DNA from: Yoonia maritima
GTDB lineage: Bacteria; Pseudomonadota; Alphaproteobacteria; Rhodobacterales; Rhodobacteraceae
Length of the DNA stretch: 64,000 nucleotides
Assembly: GCF_003003285.1 (NCBI RefSeq)
Contig: NZ_PVTP01000003.1
Span: forward strand, 1 to 64,000
Direction of reading: 5' to 3'
Within the stretch, counting starts at the first letter, position 1, and each line of letters starts with the position of its first letter. The notes beneath the pieces were generated by a model. That model did no database searches, was not told where the DNA came from, and saw nothing but the letters and a program-made list of their open reading frames with translations. Positions 8,402 to 17,637 of this stretch are shown here, piece by piece. The position numbers were made by a program, and so were the translations under genes.

Positions 8402-9118
8402 TTACTCCAGATGTAGATAGACTCGCCGGTTCTGGCGACCCTTCTTTTCAATCTTCCCCAGCCGAACACGCCCGATTTCTTGGGTATTGGCGACATGTGT
8501 ACCACCACAAGGCTGCAGATCTGCGGTTTCATTCCCCACACCAATTCGGACCAAGCGGATTTTGCCGCTTCCGCGCGGGGGCTGGACCGACATGGTCTTT
8601 ACCAAATCAGGCTGAGCATCAAGTTCATCATCTGTGATCCATTCTGAACTTACATCCATGTCGCAAGCAATAAGGCGGTTTAGATCATCCTCTAGCGCGG
8701 CCTTATCTTCGGGTGCTCCTGGCATATCAAAGTCAAGACGCCCCTTATCAGATGCAATCGCCCCACCAGACACAGGCAATGGAATGACAACCGACAATAG
8801 ATGCAACGCTGTATGAACGCGCATCAAACGGTGACGCCGATCCCAGTTGATACTTTGCGTTACAACGATGCCTTCTGACGGCAATGCAGCGGGTTCAGCA
8901 GGAAGCAGAACGACACTGTCGCCTTCCCCCTTCACAGCGGTCGCAATATCTATGGCACCACCATCCCAGACCAACATGCCGCTATCGCCCGGCTGCCCAC
9001 CCGAGGTTGGATAAAAGACAGTTTGATCCAGCACGATCCCCCCTTCAGAGGTAATCGCAACCACCCTGCCCTTTGCTTCGCGCAAATACGCATCATCGCG
9101 AAATAGCAGGTCGGTCAT
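8402..9118 (-). CDS. alaX: Alanyl-tRNA editing protein AlaX
   Basis: 238 residues from the ATG at 9118, whose ATGA overlaps the stop of the upstream channel gene. It is a free-standing homologue of the AlaRS editing domain: TSGGQPGD at about residues 38-45, zinc-binding HTALH (102-106) and CGGTH (204-208). These hydrolyse Ser-tRNA(Ala), and in some members Gly-tRNA(Ala), in trans. The size, and the N-terminal beta-barrel ahead of the HxxxH site, fit the AlaX-M type. A full alaS with its own editing domain occurs about 48 kb away. Confidence 0.88.
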   Translation of the reverse strand: MTDLLFRDDAYLREAKGRVVAITSEGGIVLDQTVFYPTSGGQPGDSGMLVWDGGAIDIATAVKGEGDSVVLLPAEPAALPSEGIVVTQSINWDRRHRLMRVHTALHLLSVVIPLPVSGGAIASDKGRLDFDMPGAPEDKAALEDDLNRLIACDMDVSSEWITDDELDAQPDLVKTMSVQPPRGSGKIRLVRIGVGNETADLQPCGGTHVANTQEIGRVRLGKIEKKGRQNRRVYLHLE

Positions 9119-11406
9119 TCTTTTCCTCCGTCCAGGGCTTCTGGGTTTCGCAGCCAAATATCGCGCTGCGCAAATGGGATTTCGATACCCTCTTGGGCGA
9201 ACCGTTTCGCGATTGCATGGTTGATCTCAGACTTTGTGGACAGCACAAAGTTCACATCGCGTAAGATTGCCCGAATTTCAAAGTCGAGCGAATCCGCGCC
9301 AAAACCAATGAACAAAACATTCGGTGGTGGCGTCATGATCACCAACGGATGAGCTTCTGCGATTTCACGCAGGATCGTGGTGACCTTTTCAACGTCAGTT
9401 CCGTAGGCAACGCCAACCGGAACGATGGCGCGACCAACCAAATTACCGTGTGTCCAGTTTGTCACCTGCCCGCTAACCAAATCAGCGTTCGGAACAATTA
9501 CATCTGTCCGGTCAAACGTTTCGATCCGTGTTGATCTTACTGAGATAGAACGGACGTAGCCCATCTGCCCACCGACTTCGATCCAATCGCCTTCGCTGAC
9601 AGGCCGTTCGATCAGCAAAATGATCCCAGACACAAAATTTGAAACGATGTTCTGAAGACCAAAACCGATACCGACAGATAGCGCACCAGCAACAATCGCA
9701 AGATTTGACAGATCAATCCCCGCGCTCGTGATCGCGACAATCGCTGCCAGAATAATCCCGACATAACCGAACCCGGCGACGACAGCATTTTGACCACCAA
9801 GGTCAAGCCGGGTGCGCGGTAGAACGGTCTTTCGCAACGTGCCTTGTATCGTACGGGTCAGCAGATACCCCAGTCCAAAAACCAGCGCAAAGGTCACGAA
9901 ATCCATTGGGGAAATGCGGCTATCACCAAGAGCGAAACCTTCACGAAAGCGCGCCCATATTTCGACTAAATCGTCGACACGTGCACCCCACACCAGTGCA
10001 ATAATAGGGAGGCTTGCCAGATATAGCCCCAAGTTTATCAGCACTGGCATCAGCGCAAGAACGCCCGTGCCCTGTTCGTCAGACGCGTCCTTTGGTGCAC
10101 TTAGATCATGCACTAATCGCTGTAGAATATGAACCACACCGATAACGCCCAGCGTAAGAAGCCACGAGAAAATCAAGTTGCGACCAGCACCGTATCCAAT
10201 GGCCACCATTATTGGCGTCACAACAGCAAAGACGATGCAGACCTTGCCAACGACACCTCGAACCCGTCCTTGCGATACTGTTTGCCCATCGATCGCGACT
10301 GGCTTGGTCTTAACGGCGACACCAAACCGCCACAGCAACAATGAAACAATAATCATCGCAGGAAGCTCAATCGCGCCAACGACACCACTGGCAACATCAA
10401 TGGTGTTGATACCGGCGTCAAACAACGAAGTAACTGCAACGACCCATGCGATGGTTAGGCCATATCGCCGCCCGGCCGCGCGCGTGTCCGCGTCATACCC
10501 CAAATAACCGCACCGCTGCCCGGTGGGGAAAATTTGACGGCTGAGCCACCATGCAAACACAACCACAGACCCCGCCCAAGGCATACGCGCCACAATGGCC
10601 CTGCCTGTGACGCCAAACACATCCAGTGTTTCAAGCGCCGTGGTCAATGCCTCAAGGCCAAGTACAGGAACCAATATCTGCAAGAGAGAGAGACCAAACA
10701 GCCAAAGCGCCATCAGTCGCCCGTCAATTTCAGTCAATGCAGCTCGCCATGCCGTCACCTGCCGACGCCCAGCCCCCAGCAACGCAACTGCAAGCAAAAG
10801 AAAAAAGCCCGCCCGTGGTAGCTTTGGCAACAGTGTATCCTGTTCGATTTGGACAGAAAAACCTGCGCGTGTTTCAACGGCCAAGTTTTCAAGCATCGTC
10901 CAAACCGCAGTGATCGCAGGTGCTAGGTAAATGGGATTCAGGGGAACATCCCCCCTTTCGGTCAAAACATCCTTTTGTTGCTGCAAAACATACGCGTCGA
11001 ATTCGCCAATTAATCCGTTTGCGCGCGCATAGGCTTCCTCGGCCAAAAGCCGTGGCGCAACCAGAGTCTGCCGTTGCGCAGCCAGTGCAGCGCGCCGATC
11101 ACTGATTGAATCCGCCTCTTCGCCGGACTCAGGCACCGGCCCCAGCGCCGCAATTTGCGCATCAACCGTCGCCACCCGCCCCGCGTTAAGCGTTGTGCGT
11201 TCAAGAAATCGATCACGCCAAATGACCAGCTCTGCGCGTAGACGTTTCATCGCAAATTGCGACACATCATCGCGCAAGGCCACACTTTCGGCACGTGTCG
11301 CGACCTGTTCCCACGTCTGAGCGGCCTCTTCGGGCAAATCTTGCGTGAACCCAGCCAAGGGCCAAATCACAGCAAGGCAAAAGACGAGACAGAAATTGCG
11401 GATCAT
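9115..11406 (-). CDS. Large mechanosensitive channel, DUF3772 + MscS
   Basis: 763 residues. A signal peptide (about 1-21) is followed by a roughly 150-residue periplasmic helical domain rich in Ala, Arg and Gln (DUF3772 type), about ten membrane helices, and a C-terminal MscS core: the pore helix region AGALSVGIGFGLQNIVSNFVSG, then IERPVSEGDWIEVGG and the beta domain with IVPNADLVSGQVTNW. Like MscK/MscM-type proteins it should open on membrane tension to release osmolytes. Its start overlaps the cysK stop and its stop overlaps alaX (both ATGA), so the three are translationally coupled. Confidence 0.88.
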   Translation of the reverse strand: MIRNFCLVFCLAVIWPLAGFTQDLPEEAAQTWEQVATRAESVALRDDVSQFAMKRLRAELVIWRDRFLERTTLNAGRVATVDAQIAALGPVPESGEEADSISDRRAALAAQRQTLVAPRLLAEEAYARANGLIGEFDAYVLQQQKDVLTERGDVPLNPIYLAPAITAVWTMLENLAVETRAGFSVQIEQDTLLPKLPRAGFFLLLAVALLGAGRRQVTAWRAALTEIDGRLMALWLFGLSLLQILVPVLGLEALTTALETLDVFGVTGRAIVARMPWAGSVVVFAWWLSRQIFPTGQRCGYLGYDADTRAAGRRYGLTIAWVVAVTSLFDAGINTIDVASGVVGAIELPAMIIVSLLLWRFGVAVKTKPVAIDGQTVSQGRVRGVVGKVCIVFAVVTPIMVAIGYGAGRNLIFSWLLTLGVIGVVHILQRLVHDLSAPKDASDEQGTGVLALMPVLINLGLYLASLPIIALVWGARVDDLVEIWARFREGFALGDSRISPMDFVTFALVFGLGYLLTRTIQGTLRKTVLPRTRLDLGGQNAVVAGFGYVGIILAAIVAITSAGIDLSNLAIVAGALSVGIGFGLQNIVSNFVSGIILLIERPVSEGDWIEVGGQMGYVRSISVRSTRIETFDRTDVIVPNADLVSGQVTNWTHGNLVGRAIVPVGVAYGTDVEKVTTILREIAEAHPLVIMTPPPNVLFIGFGADSLDFEIRAILRDVNFVLSTKSEINHAIAKRFAQEGIEIPFAQRDIWLRNPEALDGGKE

Positions 11407-12434
11407 GTGGTCTCAAAAACGGAGGGGAGGTTCACTTCGGCCTCAAGCCATTCAGGAACCGGAAGGCCCTTTTCCCGTAGGAATTCGGGATTATACAACT
11501 TTGATTGATAGCGTGTACCATAGTCGCACAACACGGTCACAATTGTATGGCCTGGCCCCATGTCACGCGCCATACGGATTGCACCAGCGATGTTCACACC
11601 CGTTGACCCGCCCATACACAGACCTTCGTCTTGCAATAGATCAAAAACAATAGGAACGGCCTCTTGATCATTGATATTGTAGCAAAAATCAGGTTTGAGA
11701 CCTTCGAGGTTTTTGGTGATGCGCCCCTGGCCAATCCCTTCCGAGATCGAACCGCCTTCCATCTTCAGCTCGCCGGTTGTGTAAAACGAATACAGCGCCG
11801 CGCCATCAGGATCAGCCAATCCAATTTTCACACCCTTCGGCTGCAACGCCATAGCAACACCTGTCAGCGTACCACCAGATCCACAAGCACAGATGAATCC
11901 ATCCACTTTACCATCGGTTTGTTCCCAAATCTCTGGCCCAGTGGTTTCGATGTGTGATTGGCGGTTTGCGACATTATCAAATTGGTTCGCCCAAACGGCC
12001 CCGTTCGGTAAAACCTTATTAAGTTCAATCGCCAAGCGTTCAGAATAACGAACAAAATTGTTTGGATTGCGATACGGTGCAGCCGGCACTTCTACCAACT
12101 GCGCGCCTGCAAGACGTAGCATGTCTTTCTTTTCCTGACTTTGCGTTTCAGGAATCACAATTACGGTTTTGAACCCCATAGACGCACCAACAAGCGCAAG
12201 CCCAATACCAGTATTCCCAGCAGTGCCTTCAACGATTGTCCCGCCCGGCTTTAGGTCGCCACGCGCGATTGCATCTTTGATCATATAAAGCGCCGCGCGA
12301 TCCTTAACAGACTGCCCGGGGTTCAAAAATTCAGCTTTGCCTAAAATCGTACACCCTGTCGCCTCGGATGCAGCGCGAAGTTTAATCAGTGGCGTATTGC
12401 CAACTGCATCGGCAAGGTCGTTTCGGATGGTCAT
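11403..12434 (-). CDS. cysK: Cysteine synthase A (O-acetylserine sulfhydrylase)
   Basis: 343 residues from the ATG at 12434 (AAAGG site upstream; an ATG five codons earlier is also possible). It is a PLP fold-type II enzyme: NTPLIKL near the start, the Schiff-base Lys in NPGQSVKDRA (about residue 44), the substrate loop EGTAGNTGIGLA and the glycine-rich phosphate loop CGSGGTLTG. It makes cysteine from O-acetylserine and sulfide. In Rhodobacter sphaeroides cysK lies beside trgAB and contributes to tellurite resistance; the same order is seen here. Its stop overlaps the mechanosensitive channel gene. Confidence 0.92.
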   Translation of the reverse strand: MTIRNDLADAVGNTPLIKLRAASEATGCTILGKAEFLNPGQSVKDRAALYMIKDAIARGDLKPGGTIVEGTAGNTGIGLALVGASMGFKTVIVIPETQSQEKKDMLRLAGAQLVEVPAAPYRNPNNFVRYSERLAIELNKVLPNGAVWANQFDNVANRQSHIETTGPEIWEQTDGKVDGFICACGSGGTLTGVAMALQPKGVKIGLADPDGAALYSFYTTGELKMEGGSISEGIGQGRITKNLEGLKPDFCYNINDQEAVPIVFDLLQDEGLCMGGSTGVNIAGAIRMARDMGPGHTIVTVLCDYGTRYQSKLYNPEFLREKGLPVPEWLEAEVNLPSVFETT

Positions 12435-12485
12435 AGCGGCGCCTTTCATTACGTTCTACCTGTGTAGAACCGCGCTCGCGTGAAC

Positions 12486-13601
12486 TCAAGCCATGCTGCG
12501 AAGTCGGTCACGATGGCGTGCAAGCCAATTCAGCATCAACAACAGCGGTCCAACTTGGATTTCGCCACTATCTGCAAGCGCGATAGCATCGTCAAAACGC
12601 ATTGGATGCAAGCGAATGTCTTCTCCTTCGTCCGCTAAACCGCCAAAATACGGCGCGTCTGCCAATAGTTCACATAGGCCGATATAGGTGTAAAAATAAT
12701 CAGTATTCGCACCGGGAGAGGCATAAAACTCTCCGATGGGTTCAAGATGGCTTATCTTAAGCCCAGCTTCCTCTTCGGCTTCACGGTGTGCCGCCTGCTC
12801 TGGCGTTTCGCGCGCATCAATGATTCCTGCAATCGGCTCGAGCATCCATGGGTTGGGATCATGGCGCATTGCAGGACCAACCCGAAACTGTTCGATTAAC
12901 AACACTTTATCGCGCTTAGCATCGTAAGGCAGGACCATAGCGGCATCAACAACAAGGAATGCTTCCCTGTTCAAAGTATCAGACCGCCCACCATCAAAGG
13001 TCCGATGATGCACATCGATATTCTGCAACCGAAAGAATTCGCCCATAGGAGGACGCTTTGACACAACCAAAACATCGCTTTGCTTAGCATCATGCCGCAC
13101 AGTTGCAGGCGCAACCCGCACACGATGTTTGGCCCAAGCGCGCGTTTCAATCATAGGCCACATCCGACGTAACGTTTCAGGACCCGGCAAAGGAACGTGT
13201 GAATAGAGCTCATCCGCAGCCAATAACGCGGGCGCAAGATGGGTTTTTTCCCATTCGGCAAGTGACCAAGGCGTTTGAGAAGCAGTGATCCCAGCAGGCG
13301 GCATATAGCACATTACCTCAAGCACTCCGTCGGGCCCGATCACCGAAATCGGGAGCAATTCATATCCAAAGGCACCCTCATACAAGCTAAGGCGGGACAG
13401 CTGCGCCTCGCTCACATCAAGCCAGACAAGCCCAGTAACTTGGCCAGTTCCCTCAGGCGCAATAAATGGCACCACATCGCCATCGACCGTATGACGGGTG
13501 TAGCCATCCAGCCGTGCCGTCAAATATGATGACCCGGACCTGCCGGAAACGGCGCGGAACAGTTCGGGGGACATCAACGTCCCGTACACGAAAATATTCA
13601 T
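12486..13601 (-). CDS. trgB: TrgB: gamma-glutamylcyclotransferase-like + Nudix fusion
   Basis: 371 residues in two parts. The N-terminal ~110 residues (FVYGTLM, LSRLSLYEG) are an AIG2/GGCT-like domain. The C-terminal ~190 residues form a Nudix hydrolase with the box G-x5-E-x7-REAEEEAGL at about 259-281, closest to ADP-ribose pyrophosphatase. The fusion matches TrgB of the Rhodobacter tellurite-resistance locus. The Nudix part probably hydrolyses ADP-ribose-like nucleotides; the role of the first domain is not established. It begins three bases after trgA and is followed by cysK 52 bases later. Confidence 0.85.
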   Translation of the reverse strand: MNIFVYGTLMSPELFRAVSGRSGSSYLTARLDGYTRHTVDGDVVPFIAPEGTGQVTGLVWLDVSEAQLSRLSLYEGAFGYELLPISVIGPDGVLEVMCYMPPAGITASQTPWSLAEWEKTHLAPALLAADELYSHVPLPGPETLRRMWPMIETRAWAKHRVRVAPATVRHDAKQSDVLVVSKRPPMGEFFRLQNIDVHHRTFDGGRSDTLNREAFLVVDAAMVLPYDAKRDKVLLIEQFRVGPAMRHDPNPWMLEPIAGIIDARETPEQAAHREAEEEAGLKISHLEPIGEFYASPGANTDYFYTYIGLCELLADAPYFGGLADEGEDIRLHPMRFDDAIALADSGEIQVGPLLLMLNWLARHRDRLRSMA

Positions 13602-13604
13602 AAG

Positions 13605-14045
13605 TTACGGGTATCGTTTCGCGAAATACTCTGTGCCCCAAGCACACAAGACGCCGCCAATCAAAATAGATGCGATAATATTTATGCTTGCAAAATATAG
13701 CGCGATTACACCGGCCTCAGTAAAAGACCCAAGCAATGCTTCCATAGGCCCATCATAATGATGTCGCATCGCCTTACTTATCATCTGCATAAACCCCATA
13801 ACAAACAAAACGCTAAAACCAAAAACTAGCCCTACCGTTAAGCCTTGTCCTATCGCAGCTTGATACCCAAGCCCAGCATGACGCCCTAACATACGCCATC
13901 CAAAAAACACCCCTAAAGCAGCACATAAAGGTATTAGATATCCGGGCGCGTTTGCTTCTGGAAAATATGGAATTGCGATACCTGCTATATACCAACCATA
14001 CAAAGCAAGAAATACGGCACCAGCAAGCCGTCCAGCAGTAGGCAT
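13605..14045 (-). CDS. trgA: TrgA family membrane protein (tellurite resistance)
   Basis: 146 residues from the ATG at 14045, with AAGGAT nine bases upstream; four hydrophobic helices (for example VFLALYGWYIAGIAIPYF and YLIPLCAALGVFFGWRML). Size, topology and position immediately before trgB identify TrgA of the trgAB locus. The biochemical function is unknown. Upstream, 14046-14311, is an A+T-rich intergenic stretch with a short AAT repeat and no gene I can support. Confidence 0.82.
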   Translation of the reverse strand: MPTAGRLAGAVFLALYGWYIAGIAIPYFPEANAPGYLIPLCAALGVFFGWRMLGRHAGLGYQAAIGQGLTVGLVFGFSVLFVMGFMQMISKAMRHHYDGPMEALLGSFTEAGVIALYFASINIIASILIGGVLCAWGTEYFAKRYP

Positions 14046-14311
14046 AAATCTTTTATCCTTATTGTTCCCGCCCACAGGCCAAGGCCGCAGGCAAAATTTC
14101 AGCCCTATTTTCAGCGATGATCTTAATCCATGCAAGAGGCACACATGAACAATCGGATCGATCATGCGTAAAAGCGCCTACAAGAACAAAAACGGCACCA
14201 AAGTTACCATCAATAATAATAATAAACAAATATTATCAGATAATTGCATGACAAATCCAACCAAACACCCCAACATAAAATGTGTTGCGTGTTTGCCGTT
14301 ATCGGCCCCGA

Positions 14312-15721
14312 TTAACGCGTTTTATACGCATCCAACGCACGTTCACGCCCTAGCTTCACATCGACAATCGTTGCAGGATAAGCATCTTGCTTTGATATCC
14401 CCCAAGACTTCGGCACCATATCGAAATAAGATTGCGCCGTATCACTGGGGTTTGCTTTCCCCTCAGCGATCCAACGATCCGCGTATGTGCGTTGAGGGTC
14501 AAATTTATCGAGCTGTGATATAGGGTTAAAAACCCTAAAGTAAGGCGCTGCATCGGGACCAGATCCGGCCGCCCACTGCCATCCCATCGCGTTGCTACAC
14601 GGATCCCAGTCGATCAGACAATCCGCAAACCAGTCCAAACCGATTTTCCAATGGCTTAGCAGGTGCTTTGTTAAATATGATGCAACAATCATGCGACCAC
14701 GGTTATGCATAACCCCCGTTACGTACATTTCACGCATTGCAGCGTCCACGAAAGGGACACCTGTTCGACCTTGCTTCCACGCCGTAACATGTTCTGTTTC
14801 ATTGGTATTCCACGGAAAGGCATCCCACTCGGGTTTCCAATTACCGGTCAACAACCGCGGAGTATGGTGAGCCAAATGATATGCGAACTCTCTCCAGACA
14901 AGCTCTCGCAAAAACGTTTCCGCCCCCGCATGTCCATCATGCAAAGCCTTCCAACCTGCGTGCCAACATTGGCGCGGGCTGATCTCTCCATAGGTTAGGT
15001 TTTCCGACAGCCCAGATGTTCCAGCGACGCCCGGTATGTTTCTATTTTCCACATATCGGCCGATTTTTTCACTTAAAAACTGTTGCAAGCGGTCTGCTGC
15101 AGCGTTCTCTCCGACGACACAGTAGGTTGCCAAACCATCAGCACCGCGCTTCATCGCAGCACTCATGTGCCAATCTTCCAGGCTTTCAGATATTGGCCAC
15201 TGATCCGGAGATGCAATTCCATCCGGTGTACGCAATGACATCGCTAAGCTACGGTCACGCACAGACTTCCACATCGGCGTGAATACCTTGTAGAAACCGC
15301 CGATTTTCGTTTCAACTGTCCACGGCTCAAACAACAGATGCCCTGTGAAACTGTGGACATCGATTCCGTCTTGCTTAAGCGCGGCCTTAACAGCGGTATC
15401 ACGCGATTTATGCTGGGGGTCATATAGGCGTGACCAATACACAGCCCCTGCCCCAGTCTCGGCAACGAGCTCTCTTAAGACCGTTAACGCATCGCCTTTT
15501 CGTAATACCAGATTGCTTGAGTTTGATCGGAGCAGCTTTGCAAAATGATCCACCGCAAGACCTAGCCGCATTTTCGGCGCAGCACCTAAGCTGTCGACCA
15601 GCGTGTCAGATATAAACACTGGAATCACAGGCCGCCCCGTTGCGCAAGCCGCAGCCAATGCTTCGTGATCGCGCAGCCGTAAATCGCGCCGAAACCAGAC
15701 TATAATAGGTGAGTTATTCAT
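14312..15721 (-). CDS. phrB: Deoxyribodipyrimidine photolyase
   Basis: 469 residues from the ATG at 15721, giving the typical N-terminus IIVWFRRDLRLRDHEAL of the antenna-binding alpha/beta domain. The C-terminal FAD domain has FLRELVWREFAYHLAHH, the GVPFVDAAMREMYVTGVMHNR segment and NAMGWQWAAGSGPDAAPYFR with the Trp residues of the electron-transfer chain. It repairs cyclobutane pyrimidine dimers using blue light. The class I (CPD) photolyase assignment rests on overall pattern; a cryptochrome-like role cannot be excluded. A monocistronic gene, transcribed toward trgA. Confidence 0.9.
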   Translation of the reverse strand: MNNSPIIVWFRRDLRLRDHEALAAACATGRPVIPVFISDTLVDSLGAAPKMRLGLAVDHFAKLLRSNSSNLVLRKGDALTVLRELVAETGAGAVYWSRLYDPQHKSRDTAVKAALKQDGIDVHSFTGHLLFEPWTVETKIGGFYKVFTPMWKSVRDRSLAMSLRTPDGIASPDQWPISESLEDWHMSAAMKRGADGLATYCVVGENAAADRLQQFLSEKIGRYVENRNIPGVAGTSGLSENLTYGEISPRQCWHAGWKALHDGHAGAETFLRELVWREFAYHLAHHTPRLLTGNWKPEWDAFPWNTNETEHVTAWKQGRTGVPFVDAAMREMYVTGVMHNRGRMIVASYLTKHLLSHWKIGLDWFADCLIDWDPCSNAMGWQWAAGSGPDAAPYFRVFNPISQLDKFDPQRTYADRWIAEGKANPSDTAQSYFDMVPKSWGISKQDAYPATIVDVKLGRERALDAYKTR

Positions 15722-15791
15722 ATGATCGCTGCGTCCTAAAAGTATTTTCACATGACTTAGCGTCGATTGGCGCAGGTCAAGCCCGTGATAT

Positions 15792-15824
15792 AAAAAGGGC
15801 CCTGATGCAAATACATCAAGGCCC
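15792..15824 (-). terminator. Rho-independent terminator after acuI
   Basis: On the minus strand an 11-bp stem (GGGCCTTGATG / CATCAGGGCCC, one G-T pair) with a TATTTG loop is followed by TTTTT. It lies about 60 bases past the acuI stop and ahead of the photolyase gene. Confidence 0.85.
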
Positions 15825-15885
15825 CAAATTCAAGTGGCTTTTTGTGGCTCACCCGCGCAGCGCATACAATTACAATGCGCTTATC

Positions 15886-16869
15886 CTAAGCGTTCACATC
15901 CACAACGACGCGCCCTTTTACTTTACCTTGCAAAATATCGCGCCCCAAATCTGGTAAGTCCGACAACGTCGCAGGCTGGATCATCGCTTCAAGTTTCGCC
16001 ATCGGAAGGTCTTGTGCAATCCGCTCCCAGGCGCGCAAACGGTTTTCATAAGGTTGCATGACACTATCAATCCCTAGCAGGTTCACCCCGCGCAGCAAAA
16101 ATGGAATCACAGTTGCGGGTAAATCAGCCCCTCCAGCAAGGCCCACAGCCGCAACAGACGCACCATATTTCATCTGTCCCAGCACGCGCGCAAGCATGGC
16201 GCTTCCGACTGCGTCGATACAGCCACCCCACGCTTCCGCCTCAAGCGGACGTTTGGTCGTTTCGTTGATGTCTTCACGTGCGACGATCTGCGTTGCACCC
16301 AACGATGTTAGATAATCTGCAGTTTCAGGACGCCCCGTCACTGCGGCGACATCATAGCCAAGGTTTGCCAAAATGGCTGTTGCAACTGACCCCACTCCTC
16401 CAGCTGCCCCAGTAACCAGCACCGGACCATCTTTGATCCCATGATCTTCGAGCGCCATAACAGCCAGCATAGCCGTAAAACCAGCGGTCCCAACAGCCAT
16501 CGCGTGACGCGTATCGATCCCAGTAGGAAGCGGCACCAACCAATCAGCCTTCACTCGGGCCTTTTGAGTATAGCCACCCCAATGCGCTTCTCCGACACGC
16601 CATCCGGTCAGAACAACCTTATCACCCGGCGCATAGCGCGCGTCATCAGATGCCTCAACCGTGCCCGCAAAATCAATGCCGGGCACATGTGGGTAATTCC
16701 GAACAAGCCCGCCACCGGGACCGATACAAAGCCCATCTTTGTAATTCACGGTTGAATATTCGATTGCCACAGTCACATCGCCAGCAGGCAATTGATCAAT
16801 CTCAATTTGCTGCACGCCCGCCGTGGTTTTCCCATCCTCGCCTTTTTCAACGATCAAAGCATTGAACAT
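15886..16869 (-). CDS. acuI: Acrylyl-CoA reductase (NADPH), AcuI-type MDR enzyme
   Basis: 327 residues from the ATG at 16869. It is a zinc-free medium-chain dehydrogenase: YSTVNYKDGL near residue 43, HVPGIDFAGTV, the Rossmann loop VTGAAGGVGSVA and GGCIDAVGS. The sequence agrees with the YhdH/AcuI group, which reduces toxic acryloyl-CoA to propionyl-CoA. In roseobacters this serves DMSP breakdown, but no other DMSP gene is nearby, and AcuI also protects in general. It is followed by a strong terminator. The neighbouring DinB gene lies upstream on the same strand (33 bases). Confidence 0.85.
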   Translation of the reverse strand: MFNALIVEKGEDGKTTAGVQQIEIDQLPAGDVTVAIEYSTVNYKDGLCIGPGGGLVRNYPHVPGIDFAGTVEASDDARYAPGDKVVLTGWRVGEAHWGGYTQKARVKADWLVPLPTGIDTRHAMAVGTAGFTAMLAVMALEDHGIKDGPVLVTGAAGGVGSVATAILANLGYDVAAVTGRPETADYLTSLGATQIVAREDINETTKRPLEAEAWGGCIDAVGSAMLARVLGQMKYGASVAAVGLAGGADLPATVIPFLLRGVNLLGIDSVMQPYENRLRAWERIAQDLPMAKLEAMIQPATLSDLPDLGRDILQGKVKGRVVVDVNA

Positions 16870-16902
16870 ATGCACCTCCCTCATTGCGATATCATCAAAG
16901 GA

Positions 16903-17406
16903 TCAGCTTTCTGGCATAAAGGGAAGATCAGTATCATTAGGTTTTTCGCCAGCAGCCGTTAGCATTGCATGTACCTGTCCGCGATGGTGTGTTTGATGGT
17001 TAAACAATTGCATCACACATAAGCCCACCGGTTTTTCAAAATCCCGTTGCAACGATCCGGAATACCAACGCAAGGTACCAGTTAGATCAATGGCGTGTAC
17101 ATGATCGGCCCAATGTGTGATGCGCCCATCCACACGAAACCGTTGCGCCGCCCAAGTCGCCGAAGTTGGCATATATTGCGTGCTGTCCTTAATGGTTTGA
17201 TCTGGGGCAGGACCGCCATCAAATCTGCTAATCCAAAGCGTATCACCCCAAAGCAAATGGTTCAGCGTCGCAATGATAGATCCAAAAAATGCGCCCCGAT
17301 CTTGTTCAAGCGCCTTTGAATCCATGGTTTTGACAATCTCACGCAGCCCATCATTTTGCCATTTGTTATAAGCTGCCATCGTGCGGCAGTATTCAGGAGT
17401 AATCAC
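16903..17406 (-). CDS. DinB family protein
   Basis: 167 residues starting at a GTG at 17406 (AAGGA about eight bases before; an upstream GTG at 17430 is less likely because it loses the usual MITPEYCRTMA start). It is a four-helix DinB/YfiT-like fold with the metal-binding histidines in LNHLLWGD (near residue 50) and FNHQTHHRGQVHAML (near 140). Members often use thiol cofactors or act as metal-dependent transferases; the substrate is unknown. It probably shares a transcript with acuI. Confidence 0.82.
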   Translation of the reverse strand: MITPEYCRTMAAYNKWQNDGLREIVKTMDSKALEQDRGAFFGSIIATLNHLLWGDTLWISRFDGGPAPDQTIKDSTQYMPTSATWAAQRFRVDGRITHWADHVHAIDLTGTLRWYSGSLQRDFEKPVGLCVMQLFNHQTHHRGQVHAMLTAAGEKPNDTDLPFMPES

Positions 17407-17637
17407 CGTTGAAATCCTTTTTTCAATCACTCGAGGTGCAGGGATACTCAGCTAAGAAAAGCAAGTTTCGCAATCCTGTCAAGAAATCACACGCGTGCAT
17501 TTCAATGCGCATCACCGCTGAAATCGCTCAAATGCTACGCCTTTCAAATATGGCACCAGCTTACAATCAAATCCCACTTGCCGCACGTCCGTTGCAGACC
17601 TAATCTCTCTTTCAGAGTATAATCGGGAGTACGATTT

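Noticed and set aside
9812..10930. Several plus-strand frames opposite the MscS-like gene
   Set aside because: Arg/Pro/Thr-rich composition without domains; explained by the GC skew of the real gene.
14164..14523. Plus-strand ORF spanning the trgA-phr gap
   Set aside because: Composition is unlike a protein, it overlaps the photolyase C-terminus, and there is no Shine-Dalgarno.
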